Below are positions 9,045 through 17,878 of a stretch of DNA of 64,000 nt, in pieces (the stretch's first letter is position 1; each line of letters opens with the position of its first letter). The DNA is from Clostridium_S neuense. Lineage in GTDB: Bacteria > Bacillota > Clostridia > Clostridiales > Clostridiaceae. The position numbers were made by a program, and so were the translations under genes. The stretch is taken from the NCBI RefSeq assembly GCF_045310695.1, contig NZ_JBJIAA010000005.1:62001-126000 (forward strand), written 5' to 3'. The notes beneath the pieces are model-generated. The model saw only the letters and a program-made list of their open reading frames with translations. It did not search any database and had not been told where the DNA came from.

Positions 9045-10730
9045 ATGAATAATGATATGCCGGTTAAGGAGAAAGAAAAAACAGAGGATGAAACATCTAA
9101 AGTTGGAACTACAGCAGAACTTGTAGTTAAATGCCTTGAAAATGAAGGTGTAAAGTACATATTTGGAATACCAGGAGAAGAAAATTTAGCATTAATAAAT
9201 GCATTAAAGAAATCTTCTATAAAATTTATAACTACGCGTCATGAGCAGGGAGCTGCATTTATGGCCGATGTATACGGAAGACTTACAGGAAAGCCTGGAG
9301 TTTGTTTATCTACACTGGGACCAGGGGCAACAAATTTAATGACAGGAGTTGCCGATGCAAATCTTGATGGAGCACCGCTTGTAGCAATAACTGGACAAGT
9401 AGGAACGGATAGAATGCATATAGAATCACATCAGAACTTAGATTTAGTTGCAATGTTTGCACCAGTTACAAAGTGGAACAAGCAGATTGTAAGGCCAGAT
9501 ACAGCAGCAGAAATAGTCAGAAAAGCATTTAAAACAGCAACAACAGAAAAGCCAGGAGCTTGTCACATAGATTTGCCTCAAAATATTGCAAGCATGCCAG
9601 CAGATGCTAAGCCGTTAAAGCATGCATTATGCGAAAAAAGTTTTGCATCTTACAGCAGCATAGAAAAGGCAGCAGTGGCAATATCAAGAGCAAAGAATCC
9701 TTTAATACTTGCAGGAAATGGAGCAATACGTTCCAATGCAAGCAGAGCTGTTCTTGAGATGGCAGAAAGATTAAATATCCCAGTAGCAAATACTTTTATG
9801 GGAAAAGGAATAATACCATATACAAATCCACTATCAATATGGAGTATGGGGTTAGCTCAAAAGGATTATGTAAACCGCATATTTGAAAAAACAGATTTAG
9901 TAATAACTATTGGTTATGATATCATAGAATACTCACCTAAAAAGTGGAATGCAAAAGGTGATATAAAAATAATTCACATAAGCGAGGAAAAGGCTGAAGT
10001 TAATAGATGTTATATCCCAGAGGTTGAGGTTATAGGCGATATTTCAGACTCAGTATATGAAATAGTAAGACGTTCATCTAGACAGGAAGCACCTAAACAG
10101 GTGTTAAAAATTAGAGAAGATATGCAAAGGGATTATGAAGAATACGCAAATGATGACGCTTTTCCAATGAAGCCTCAAAAGATTTTATTTGATTTAAGAA
10201 AAGTGATGGGTGCAGATGATATTGTTATTTCCGATGTTGGGGCACATAAAATGTGGATAGCAAGGCACTATCACTGTTTAAAGCCAAATACCTGCATAAT
10301 ATCCAATGGTTTTGCATCTATGGGTATAGCAATACCAGGAGCACTTGCTGCAAAGCTTATAAATCCAGATAAAAAGGTTATAGCAGTTACAGGTGACGGC
10401 GGATTTATGATGAACTCACAGGAGCTTGAGACTGCAAGAAGAGTTGGAACTCCATTTGTAACTTTAATATTTAATGACGGCTATTATGGACTTATAAAGT
10501 GGAAGCAGGAAGAAAGATATGGAGAGAGTGCATGCGTAGATTTTACTAATCCTGACTTTAAAATGCTGGCAGAAAGCATGGGACTTAAGGGATATAGGAT
10601 TAATAAGGCGGAAGAACTACTTCCAACTTTAGAGGATGCATTTAAGCAGAAGGTTCCAAGTGTTATTGATTGCTGTGTTGATTACAGTGAAAACTTAAAA
10701 TTAACACATAAATTAGAAGGCCTTAAATAA
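9045..10730 (+). CDS. alsS: Acetolactate synthase, catabolic (AlsS) type
   Basis: TPP-dependent enzyme of 561 aa that condenses two pyruvates to 2-acetolactate with loss of CO2, feeding acetoin or branched-chain amino acid synthesis. The N-terminal pyrimidine-binding domain has catalytic Glu67 in TTRHEQGAAFMAD. A central domain (about 205-340) follows, and the C-terminal PP domain has VTGDGGFMM. Blocks LVITIGYDIIEY and IDCCVDYSEN match Bacillus AlsS better than anabolic IlvB. There is no small regulatory subunit gene or alsD nearby, which favours the catabolic form, but an IlvB role cannot be excluded. GGGAGGAAAA precedes the ATG, and the gene is bracketed by its own promoter and terminator. 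Confidence 0.85.
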   Translation: MNNDMPVKEKEKTEDETSKVGTTAELVVKCLENEGVKYIFGIPGEENLALINALKKSSIKFITTRHEQGAAFMADVYGRLTGKPGVCLSTLGPGATNLMTGVADANLDGAPLVAITGQVGTDRMHIESHQNLDLVAMFAPVTKWNKQIVRPDTAAEIVRKAFKTATTEKPGACHIDLPQNIASMPADAKPLKHALCEKSFASYSSIEKAAVAISRAKNPLILAGNGAIRSNASRAVLEMAERLNIPVANTFMGKGIIPYTNPLSIWSMGLAQKDYVNRIFEKTDLVITIGYDIIEYSPKKWNAKGDIKIIHISEEKAEVNRCYIPEVEVIGDISDSVYEIVRRSSRQEAPKQVLKIREDMQRDYEEYANDDAFPMKPQKILFDLRKVMGADDIVISDVGAHKMWIARHYHCLKPNTCIISNGFASMGIAIPGALAAKLINPDKKVIAVTGDGGFMMNSQELETARRVGTPFVTLIFNDGYYGLIKWKQEERYGESACVDFTNPDFKMLAESMGLKGYRINKAEELLPTLEDAFKQKVPSVIDCCVDYSENLKLTHKLEGLK

Positions 10731-10731
10731 A

Positions 10732-10788
10732 AAGGCTCTGTTTTAGATAAATGTTTATTTTTACACTTATTTAAAACAGAGCTTTTTT
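10732..10788 (+). terminator. Intrinsic terminator of alsS
   Basis: A long stem pairs 10732-10750 with 10767-10785 (AAGGCTCTGTTTTAGATAA with its near-perfect complement, one G-T pair), followed by Ts. It begins one base after the alsS stop. Confidence 0.85.
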
Positions 10789-10837
10789 AAATTATGAAAA
10801 AAAATCCAATAAAACAATATTTTTTTAAAAATAAGTA

Positions 10838-11068
10838 TTGATTTTTAACATAATAATGATAAAATCAAATTGTGATATAAATTTAATAAAAAAATGCAAC
10901 TAGTGTTATTAAATTTATAAATACGCAGTTAAGGGCTATCCAAAAGCATAGGCTAGTAATATGTAAATTTTATTTGTAAACTTTATTTGTAAACTCATAG
11001 AAAATTTTGATTTTTAAGTTTCTTTAACTACCTAAACCCCTAACAGAACGTGGATAGCCCTTATTTTT
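10838..11068 (+). ncRNA. Possible structured non-coding RNA downstream of alsS
   Basis: A promoter-like TTGATT (10838-10843), 16-bp spacer and TAAAAT (10860-10865) is followed by a perfect 14-bp A/T hairpin (10876-10889 with 10906-10919). Next comes a long-range perfect 12-bp stem, AAGGGCTATCCA (10931-10942) with TGGATAGCCCTT (11051-11062), trailed by ATTTTT. The enclosed 108 bases include a 13-bp tandem repeat (10969-10981 and 10982-10994). No protein frame covers the stretch. A roughly 190-nt RNA with a closing stem that doubles as a terminator is a reasonable reading; a small mobile inverted-repeat element is the alternative. I do not recognise a known RNA class. Confidence 0.35.
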
Positions 11069-11192
11069 CATTATACACTAAAATTTTGTAATTCAAATAA
11101 CAAATTGATTAATTATAGAAAAACATGTATAATAATATTGTATACGTTTACTATACATAACTCGTAATTTACAGAAAGTTAAAAGTTATTTA

Positions 11193-11315
11193 ATGGCATT
11201 GAAAAAAAGAGGTTATATAATATTTTATGAGGGTACAGGGGGTACCATTTGGAAAACAAGAGAAGGTTTATTAATAAATGCTGATTTCAGATGGTTTATC
11301 TCTAATAATAGTTAA
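11193..11315 (+). CDS. Possible small hypothetical protein (40 aa)
   Basis: An ATG-to-TAA frame of 40 codons encodes a balanced sequence (MALKKRGYIIFYEG... ending FRWFISNNS) with a plausible beta-rich composition. There is only a weak Shine-Dalgarno (GAAAG at 11174-11178, poorly spaced). It may be a remnant or a small gene cotranscribed with the CBS protein 23 bases downstream. No family recognised. Confidence 0.25.
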   Translation: MALKKRGYIIFYEGTGGTIWKTREGLLINADFRWFISNNS

Positions 11316-11338
11316 AGTGAAAAGGGGCAAATAGACTT

Positions 11339-11761
11339 ATGAATATAGCATTTTTTTTAACTCCAAAAAGTGAAGTAATATGTGAAAAGATAACTTCAAC
11401 TATGAGACAAGCTCTTGAAAGAATGGAGTATCATAGATACACAGCAATTCCTATATTAGATGATAAGGGTAGATATGTAGGCACACTAACTGAAGGTGAT
11501 TTGCTTTGGATGATGAAGAATACACCTGGGCTTGATTTTAAAAATACCAATAAGGTTTCAATAAACGACATTCCAAGGCATATTACAAATAAAGCTGTTC
11601 ATATAGATTCTGATATAGAAGACTTAGTATCTACGGCTATGAATCAGAACTTTGTTCCGGTAATAGATGATAATAATGTATTTATAGGAATAATAAAAAG
11701 AAGTGATATAATAAATTATCTTTACAAAAAATTGTTTCAAAAAATGAAAAAAGAAGCTTAA
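11339..11761 (+). CDS. CBS-domain pair protein
   Basis: A 140-aa protein made of two tandem CBS domains (about 8-60 and 72-132). The first contains RYTAIPILDDKGRYVGTLTEGD and the second FVPVIDDNNVFIGIIKRSD, the usual core strands plus the GxIxxxD turn. Free-standing CBS pairs bind adenosyl nucleotides and act as energy or redox sensors for partner proteins. The partner here is unknown because the gene is monocistronic. AAAAGGGG lies about 11 bases before the ATG. Confidence 0.85.
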   Translation: MNIAFFLTPKSEVICEKITSTMRQALERMEYHRYTAIPILDDKGRYVGTLTEGDLLWMMKNTPGLDFKNTNKVSINDIPRHITNKAVHIDSDIEDLVSTAMNQNFVPVIDDNNVFIGIIKRSDIINYLYKKLFQKMKKEA

Positions 11762-11774
11762 AAAGACTAAAATG

Positions 11775-11824
11775 TACCCTATAGAGTAGACATTATAAAG
11801 AAGTCTACTCTATAGGGTATTTTT
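11775..11824 (+). terminator. Intrinsic terminator after CBS protein gene
   Basis: A perfect 17-bp stem pairs 11775-11791 (TACCCTATAGAGTAGAC) with 11803-11819, followed by a T run. It is 13 bases past the stop codon. Confidence 0.92.
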
Positions 11825-11871
11825 GTGTATAATAAAGTAAATAACATTAGAAGAATACGAATGAGTAATAA

Positions 11872-12117
11872 GCTATTTACAAAAAAATAAAAATATTATC
11901 CCAAAATAGATATGTTAGGAATGTAAGTGAGAAGGGCATCACCTATACTGATGAATTTAAGAACATTTTTATTACTGAGAACGAAAAAGTAGATATTGAA
12001 GCTAGAGAAAAAATGGCACATAAGCTTGGAGCAATGCATCATGTTGCTAATGGAATTCATGAAAAACACTTCTATCTTACATTAGATCAAATGTCTGAAC
12101 TTGCCTATGATGATTAG
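11872..12117 (+). pseudogene. Decayed transposase-like HTH fragment
   Basis: An open frame without a usable start runs from 11872 to a TAG at 12115-12117. The segment RNVSEKGITYTDEFKNIFI resembles the beginning of the HTH protein of clostridial IS3/IS150-type elements (SEKGITYTDEFK). The homology then breaks off and an unrelated tail follows (AREKMAHKLGAMHHVANGIH...). No inverted repeats or downstream transposase remain, so this is an old remnant. The identification comes from memory of the family and needs a database search. Confidence 0.4.
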
Positions 12118-12209
12118 TGTGCAGCAGCTAGTCTTATATATTAGCTTATGAGTTAAATTAAGAATACATATAAGCGTTTTAAAAGTTATGCTTCTTAGAA
12201 ATAAATTTT

Positions 12210-12246
12210 AGGCTATTGCACTAAAAAGTTAGTGCAATAGCCTTTT
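12210..12246 (+). terminator. Intrinsic terminator-like hairpin
   Basis: A perfect 14-bp stem pairs 12210-12223 (AGGCTATTGCACTA) with 12230-12243, followed by TTT. It insulates the mannitol operon from upstream transcription. The similar sequence AGTGCAATAG/ACTATTGC recurs near 20571. Confidence 0.75.
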
Positions 12247-12353
12247 AGATTGAACAAAACAGTATACGAGTTGTATTTTTGAGTTAGGAATTGCTACATT
12301 TTAAAATGTATATGCATGAAATGTAAATTCTAGAAATATCTTATTTTTAAAAT

Positions 12354-12421
12354 TGTCATTGAAAACGTATACCAAAAATAAACTTGTACAAATTGAAAAT
12401 GACAGTATTTTGGCTTATCAT
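12354..12421 (+). promoter_or_regulatory. mtl promoter with cre-like site and dyad
   Basis: TTGAAA (12393-12398), a 17-bp spacer and TATCAT (12416-12421) form a sigma-A promoter. Just upstream, TTGAAAACGTATACC (12359-12373) fits the CcpA cre pattern WTGNAANCGNWNNCW except for the last base. A dyad TGTCATT (12354-12360) / AATGACA (12398-12404) flanks the site and overlaps the -35 element; it may be the MtlR target. Catabolite repression plus MtlR control would match known mannitol operons in Firmicutes. Confidence 0.55.
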
Positions 12422-12470
12422 TTTACTTGAGGGAAATAAGAAATAATGTGAAGGATATGGGGGATATAAT

Positions 12471-13931
12471 ATGGAGATAATTAAAAACGACAAACAAAGT
12501 TTAAAATCATCCTCATTAAAAAAGACTGTTCAAAGTTTTGGTGCTTTCTTAAGTAAAATGGTTATGCCAAATATTGGAGGGTTTATTGCTTGGGGGTTAA
12601 TAACAGCATTATTTATTAAGACAGGATGGACTCCTAATTCTCAGCTTTCAAAACTTGTAAATCCTATGGTCGATTACATGCTTCCACTGCTTATAGCATA
12701 TCAAGGTGGGAAAATTGTGTATGATACTAGAGGTGGTGTAGTAGGGGTGATAGCTACTATGGGGATGATAGTTGGAACCTCTATACCAATGTTTATTGGG
12801 GCAATGGTAATGGGACCTTTAGGTGGATACCTAATAAAAAGGTTTGATAAACTTATAGAATCAAAGGTTCCAATGGGTTTCGAGATGCTTGTAAATAACT
12901 TCTCAGCAGGAATTTTAGGAGGAATACTTGCTATAATTGCCTTTGTTTTGATGGGGCCAATAATTGCAGGCGCATCAAATGGTTTAGGAGCAATAGCTTT
13001 ATCAATAACTAAAAAAGGGCTGATTCCATTAATAGCAATAGTTGTAGAACCAGCAAAAATATTGTTCTTAAATAATGCAGTTAATCATGGTGTATTTACA
13101 CCGCTTGGAATTCAGCAAGTGCAAAGTCTTGGAAAATCAATATTCTTCTTACTTGAAGCAGACCCAGGACCAGGTTTTGGAATTCTTTTAGCATTCTGCT
13201 TATATGGTAAGGGCTCAGCTAAAAGTTCTGCTCCAGGATCAGCAATAATACAATTCCTTGGTGGAATACATGAAATTTATTTTCCTTATGTTTTGATGAA
13301 ACCATTTTTAATTCTAGCAGTAATTGCTGGAGGATTTTGCGCAGATTTAACGTTTTCTTTACTGCATGCAGGATTAGTTGCAGCATCTTCACCAGGAAGT
13401 ATAATAGCATTAATGGCAATGTGCCCTAAAGGTCAGGAATTGTCTGTATTAGCAGGTGTAGCTGTTGGAACAGTAATATCATTTTTAGTTGCATCAGTAA
13501 TACTCAAGAGAGACAAGAGTGATGAAGAAAAAACAGATGATTTTGAAAAAGCTCAAAATAAGATGAAGGAGATGAAAAGTCAAAGTAAAAACCAAGCTGC
13601 TAGTACTACAGACGTAGTTAATAAAAATAATAATGAAGAAAATAATTTTTCAAATATTAATTTGATAATTTTTGCTTGTGATGCAGGAATGGGATCTTCT
13701 GCAATGGGAGAATCAATATTAAAAAAAGAATTGAAAAACGCAAATATTCAGGGGATAAGGGTTGAGCACTATTCAGTTGACAGCATTCCCAAAGATGCAG
13801 ATGTAGTATTTGTTCAAGAAAATTTAAGCGAAAGAGCAAGAAGTTGTGTACCAGAAGCAGTTATAATAACCGTAAAGAATTTCTTAGATCGTTCAAAATA
13901 TGTAGAATTCATGGAAAAAATATCTGGGTGA
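12471..13931 (+). CDS. mtlA: PTS mannitol transporter subunit IICB
   Basis: A 486-aa mannitol-specific phosphotransferase permease. The EIIC membrane domain (about 15-345) transports mannitol and contains the conserved GGIHEIYFPYV. A charged linker rich in K, N and S (about 347-393) leads to the EIIB domain with phospho-acceptor Cys403 in ACDAGMGSSAMG. The EIIA domain fused in E. coli MtlA is absent and is supplied by mtlF three genes on, the usual Firmicutes arrangement. The product, mannitol 1-phosphate, is oxidised by MtlD. The start is ATG behind GGGGGATATA. Confidence 0.97.
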   Translation: MEIIKNDKQSLKSSSLKKTVQSFGAFLSKMVMPNIGGFIAWGLITALFIKTGWTPNSQLSKLVNPMVDYMLPLLIAYQGGKIVYDTRGGVVGVIATMGMIVGTSIPMFIGAMVMGPLGGYLIKRFDKLIESKVPMGFEMLVNNFSAGILGGILAIIAFVLMGPIIAGASNGLGAIALSITKKGLIPLIAIVVEPAKILFLNNAVNHGVFTPLGIQQVQSLGKSIFFLLEADPGPGFGILLAFCLYGKGSAKSSAPGSAIIQFLGGIHEIYFPYVLMKPFLILAVIAGGFCADLTFSLLHAGLVAASSPGSIIALMAMCPKGQELSVLAGVAVGTVISFLVASVILKRDKSDEEKTDDFEKAQNKMKEMKSQSKNQAASTTDVVNKNNNEENNFSNINLIIFACDAGMGSSAMGESILKKELKNANIQGIRVEHYSVDSIPKDADVVFVQENLSERARSCVPEAVIITVKNFLDRSKYVEFMEKISG

Positions 13932-13936
13932 TAATT

Positions 13937-15991
13937 ATGAATACTTTAACTCCTAGGCAGCAATTTATATTAAGCGAGTTAATAAATAAAAAATCTTGTA
14001 ATGCTGAGGTACTTCATAACGAACTTGCTATAAGTGTAAGAACTATATTGAGAGAAATTGCTTCTATAAATAAAATTCTTAAAGATTATAAATTGACAAT
14101 CTTATATTATGAAAATATGAATTTAATTATATCAGGAGAAAAGCAAAATATTAAAAAGCTAGAGAATTTAATAAGTTCCATTCCTATTCTGTGGTTATAC
14201 AATAAAGAACAGAGAAAGATAGTAATTGTGTGTGAGTTATTACTTGAAGAAGGTTATTTAAAAGAATCTTATTTTAGCTATAAGTTTAACGTAGTAATGG
14301 GAAGCATAAGTCAAGATTTAGATAGTATTGAAAAAATGCTTTTAACTAAAAACTTATATTTAATGAGAAAAAGAACTTACGGGATAAAGATAAATGGATC
14401 AGAATGGAATAAAAGAAATGCTTTTATTGAGATGTTTTTTAATTTTAAACCTTTTGAATATTTATTTTCATTTATTTATGGAGATAAGGTAGATAATATC
14501 GTACAATCTTTTTTTAAGGATATATTTCAAGTTAAGACAATTGATATTGTCAAAGAAATCTTCCACAAATTAGATTTTGGAGATATCAAGGTCAATGATG
14601 TTCAGTATTTTAATCTATTTATTCTAACACTTCTCGCTATAAAGAAAACAGAAGACGGAAGTAATATATCTTTACCAGATAAAATTAAGCAAGACATGGA
14701 AAATAGCAAGATATATAAAAAATTAAAATTATTACAAGAAGAATTATCTGAAAGTAATATAACACTGCCAGAAGATGAGTTAGCATATCTATGCTTATAT
14801 TTAAACGATTATAAATATAATAATGTCTGCAATAAAAGTATTATAGAATCAGATATTAACTATGAGTGTATTAGTAAAGAGCTGATAAACGCTGTATCAA
14901 AAAAAATAGAAATAGATATTACGAAGGATAAAAAATTACTTGAAGATTTATCACAACACTTAAAACAAACATTTCATATGCTTAATTTAGGACTGGATAT
15001 TATAAACACTTTAGTAAATGAAATAAAAGAACATTATTCTAAACTGTTTGACATAATAAACAATGAATGTCGATTGATTTTTTCCAGATACAATATCAAA
15101 ATTCCTGAGGAGGAAATTGGATATATTACAATGCATATTGAGGTTGCTATACAAGGAAAGCAGGCATTTGTAAAAAAATTAGATGTGCTTATTGTTTGCA
15201 TAAGTGGGATAAGCACTGCAAAAATATTAAATAACAAGGTGAAAAATCTTTTTTCAGATATAGGTAATACAGATATTACTTCTATACACGATCTTTATGA
15301 TAAATTGTCAAAAAATGAATATGATTTGATTTTGTCAACAGTACCGATTAGTTTAGGTATGGACAATGTGATTGTTGTTTCACCATTTATGACAAAAGAA
15401 AATGTAGATGAAGTAAAGGATTTTATTTTTAGGATTAAGATGAAAAAACAAAATTTAACTGTAAATTATTCAGATAATTTAAGCTTTAATGAATTGAATG
15501 AAGAATACGAGCTTATAAATGAAATTTTCAAGAATCTAAAATTAAAAAAGTTCAAAGTTAATACTTTTAATGAATTAATAGATTGTATTGCAGATGATAT
15601 TTATGAAAGTAACATAAGCAGGAGTAAAGAGGAAATAAAGAGATTAATATTAAAAAGAGAAGAAAAAGGTAATGTTGTAGTACCTAAAAGTGGGATGGCG
15701 CTTCTTCATACTAGAAGTGATGAAATGATTAAACCTTTTGTTGGGGTATATTATGTTGATAAATATTTTCCAATGTCAAGTGAAGGTTTCTCTACAGAGA
15801 ACGTAAATGCCTTCTTGGTACTTTTAGCGCGCAATAATGAAAGTGATTATGTACTGCAGTTTTTAGGAAAAATAAGCATATCGCTAATTGAAAGAGAGGG
15901 ATTTGTTGAAACTTTAAAGACAGGGAACATTAGGAAAATTAGGAGCTCTTTGATATGTATTGCGAATAAGGAGGATGATGTTAATGGGTAG
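13937..15991 (+). CDS. mtlR: Mannitol operon transcriptional activator MtlR (BglG/PRD family)
   Basis: A 684-aa PTS-regulated activator. It has an N-terminal HTH (TPRQQFILSELINKKSCNAEVL...SVRTILREI), two PRD domains (about 180-290 and 300-405, with regulatory histidines such as that in YITMHIEVAIQGK), an EIIB-Gat-like domain (about 412-500, LIVCISGISTAKIL) and a C-terminal EIIA-Mtl-like domain (about 540-684) with the phospho-His in MALLHTRSD. EI/HPr and the mannitol EIIs phosphorylate these sites to couple mtl transcription to substrate and energy state. A longer frame begins at 13844, but its extra 31 residues overlap the EIIB code of mtlA; ATG 13937, six bases after the mtlA stop, is the likely start. 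Confidence 0.93.
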   Translation: MNTLTPRQQFILSELINKKSCNAEVLHNELAISVRTILREIASINKILKDYKLTILYYENMNLIISGEKQNIKKLENLISSIPILWLYNKEQRKIVIVCELLLEEGYLKESYFSYKFNVVMGSISQDLDSIEKMLLTKNLYLMRKRTYGIKINGSEWNKRNAFIEMFFNFKPFEYLFSFIYGDKVDNIVQSFFKDIFQVKTIDIVKEIFHKLDFGDIKVNDVQYFNLFILTLLAIKKTEDGSNISLPDKIKQDMENSKIYKKLKLLQEELSESNITLPEDELAYLCLYLNDYKYNNVCNKSIIESDINYECISKELINAVSKKIEIDITKDKKLLEDLSQHLKQTFHMLNLGLDIINTLVNEIKEHYSKLFDIINNECRLIFSRYNIKIPEEEIGYITMHIEVAIQGKQAFVKKLDVLIVCISGISTAKILNNKVKNLFSDIGNTDITSIHDLYDKLSKNEYDLILSTVPISLGMDNVIVVSPFMTKENVDEVKDFIFRIKMKKQNLTVNYSDNLSFNELNEEYELINEIFKNLKLKKFKVNTFNELIDCIADDIYESNISRSKEEIKRLILKREEKGNVVVPKSGMALLHTRSDEMIKPFVGVYYVDKYFPMSSEGFSTENVNAFLVLLARNNESDYVLQFLGKISISLIEREGFVETLKTGNIRKIRSSLICIANKEDDVNG

Positions 15992-16424
15992 AAAGATTTT
16001 AGAAGAGGATAATATTTTATTAAATTTAAAGTCAGAATCAAAAGATGAAGCTATAGAAAGGGTGGGAAAGCTTCTGGTATCAAAAGGCTATGTAAATAAA
16101 AATTATATAAATGGAATGAAGGCTAGAGACAAAGAAATTTCAACATATATGGGAAATGGAGTTGCTATACCTCATGGAATGAATGAATATAAAAAAGAAA
16201 TTTTAAATTCAGGCATAGTTATAGCTCAATATCCTGAAGGGGTAGATTTTGGAGAAGAAAATGTAGCTTATATAGTAATAGGAATTGCTGGTAAAGGCGA
16301 AGAACATATGAATATATTATCAAAAATAGCACTCACTGTTCAATATGAAGAAAATGTTGAAAGGCTTAAAAATGCAAAAACTAATAAAGAAATTATTAAA
16401 ATAATAGAGGAAGGCGATGACTGA
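15984..16424 (+). CDS. mtlF: PTS mannitol-specific EIIA component
   Basis: A 146-aa cytoplasmic EIIA protein that passes phosphate from HPr to EIIB of MtlA. The active-site His is in GNGVAIPHGMNEYK. AAGGAGG (15968-15974) is 9 bases from ATG 15984, making that start preferable to the in-frame ATGs at 15975 and 15978. It overlaps mtlR by 8 bases and mtlD lies immediately after, so all four mtl genes are one transcription unit. Confidence 0.95.
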   Translation: MGRKILEEDNILLNLKSESKDEAIERVGKLLVSKGYVNKNYINGMKARDKEISTYMGNGVAIPHGMNEYKKEILNSGIVIAQYPEGVDFGEENVAYIVIGIAGKGEEHMNILSKIALTVQYEENVERLKNAKTNKEIIKIIEEGDD

Positions 16425-16425
16425 T

Positions 16426-17574
16426 ATGAAGGCAGTTCATTTTGGTGCAGGAAATATAGGAAGGGGGTTTATTGGATATTTATTATATAAGTCTAATTAT
16501 GAAATCACTTTTGTTGATATATTCGATAAAGTGGTGGAGGACATAAATAAATATAAGAAATATACGGTAATAACCTTAAGTACTTCTTCAAACAAAGAAG
16601 AAGTGGAAAATGTGAAAGCTGTTAATTTAAAGGATAGTGCGTATCTTGAAAAAGAAGTTTTAGAAGCAGATTTAATTACAACATCATTAGGCTTAAATAA
16701 TTTAAAGAGTACAGGAGAACTTTTAAGGGAATTCTTAAAAAAGAGATCAAAAGTCAGTAAGAAAGCGCTTGATATAATAGCTTGTGAAAATGCCTTATTT
16801 GCAACTGATGTGTTAAAAAGGGCTATACTTGATAAAACAGATGAAAAATTTCAAGAATATTTAGAAAAATATGTAGGGTTTCCAAATTGCGCAGTTGATA
16901 GGATTGTGCCGAATGTAGATATAGAAAAAGAATTGCCTATAGATGTAGCTGTAGAAGATTTCTATGAGTGGGATATAGAAAAGAATAAGATAAAAGTTAA
17001 TAATAACATAAAAGGTGCAGAATATGTTGAAAAGTTGGATCCTTACCTCGAGAGAAAATTGTTCCTCTTAAATGGTGCACATGCAACGATTGCGTACTTA
17101 GGGTATCTTAAAAAGTATAAATTTATCCATGAAGCTATAAAAGATGAGGAAATTAAAAAGGTTATAGTTGGTTTTCATAAGGAGGCAGTACAAGCTCTTA
17201 GCATTAAGCACAAAATAGATATAAATATCTTAAAGGAATATTCAAATAAGCTTCTAAAAAGATTTGAAAATAAATACCTTAAAGATGATGTAACGCGTGT
17301 AGGGCGCGATCCAGTAAGAAAATTATCATCAAATGATAGGTTAGTAACTCCATTAAAACTTTGCTATAATTTGAAAATAGATTTTAATGATATTTTATAT
17401 GGTATTGCAGCAGGATATTTATTTGACTATAAAAATGATGGTAAGGCACAAGAAATTCAAAAGATAATAAAAAACGATGGTACTAGTAAAGCTATTTCAA
17501 ATATATCTCAAATAAGAGAAGGAGAATATTTGAATAGTATGATAGTAAATAAGTATAAGGAGCTAAAAAGTTAA
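16426..17574 (+). CDS. mtlD: Mannitol-1-phosphate 5-dehydrogenase
   Basis: NAD-dependent enzyme of about 382 aa converting mannitol 1-phosphate to fructose 6-phosphate. The N-terminal nucleotide-binding motif is MKAVHFGAGNIGRGFIG. The catalytic region includes the conserved KLFLLNGAHATIAYLG, and DRIVPN earlier in the protein is also family-conserved. An in-frame ATG at 16417 would add three residues and sits closer to GAGG (16407-16410); I chose 16426 because the family usually begins MKA(V/L)HFGAGNIG. It is the last gene of the operon. No clear terminator is seen in the about 200 A/T-rich bases that follow. Confidence 0.95.
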   Translation: MKAVHFGAGNIGRGFIGYLLYKSNYEITFVDIFDKVVEDINKYKKYTVITLSTSSNKEEVENVKAVNLKDSAYLEKEVLEADLITTSLGLNNLKSTGELLREFLKKRSKVSKKALDIIACENALFATDVLKRAILDKTDEKFQEYLEKYVGFPNCAVDRIVPNVDIEKELPIDVAVEDFYEWDIEKNKIKVNNNIKGAEYVEKLDPYLERKLFLLNGAHATIAYLGYLKKYKFIHEAIKDEEIKKVIVGFHKEAVQALSIKHKIDINILKEYSNKLLKRFENKYLKDDVTRVGRDPVRKLSSNDRLVTPLKLCYNLKIDFNDILYGIAAGYLFDYKNDGKAQEIQKIIKNDGTSKAISNISQIREGEYLNSMIVNKYKELKS

Positions 17575-17776
17575 TTATAGAATTCAGAATATTCAAAATT
17601 TTCTTAATTAATCCGAAAAGATTTTAGAAAATTTAATTGTGGAAAGTATTTTAAATTTAATTCACATTGAATACTAACTTAAAATATTTTCCCAACTTTT
17701 ATAAACTTAAAGTCGCTATTTGCATAGTATATTTATATAAAAACAAAAAGTTCAATAAATGTTTTCTTTATATTGA

Positions 17777-17806
17777 TTGACATATAAAGAAAAGCAATAG
17801 TATAAT
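17777..17806 (+). promoter_or_regulatory. Sigma-A promoter of glmS
   Basis: TTGACA (17777-17782), 18-bp spacer and TATAAT (17801-17806): both hexamers are perfect consensus. Transcription would begin near 17815 and read into the glmS ribozyme about 65 bases later. Confidence 0.85.
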
Positions 17807-17878
17807 GGCATGTGTAAATATTAAGTAAAGTTGAGGAGGGATATCAGATTAGATAAAAAATTATTAATTATATTTAAA

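Noticed and set aside
8830..9048. 72-codon frame upstream of alsS
   Set aside because: No Shine-Dalgarno, Lys/Ile/Tyr-rich composition expected of AT-rich noncoding DNA, and it overlaps the alsS promoter and start.
13844..13936. N-terminal extension of mtlR
   Set aside because: It overlaps the EIIB code of mtlA in another frame and lacks a start signal; ATG 13937 fits the family.
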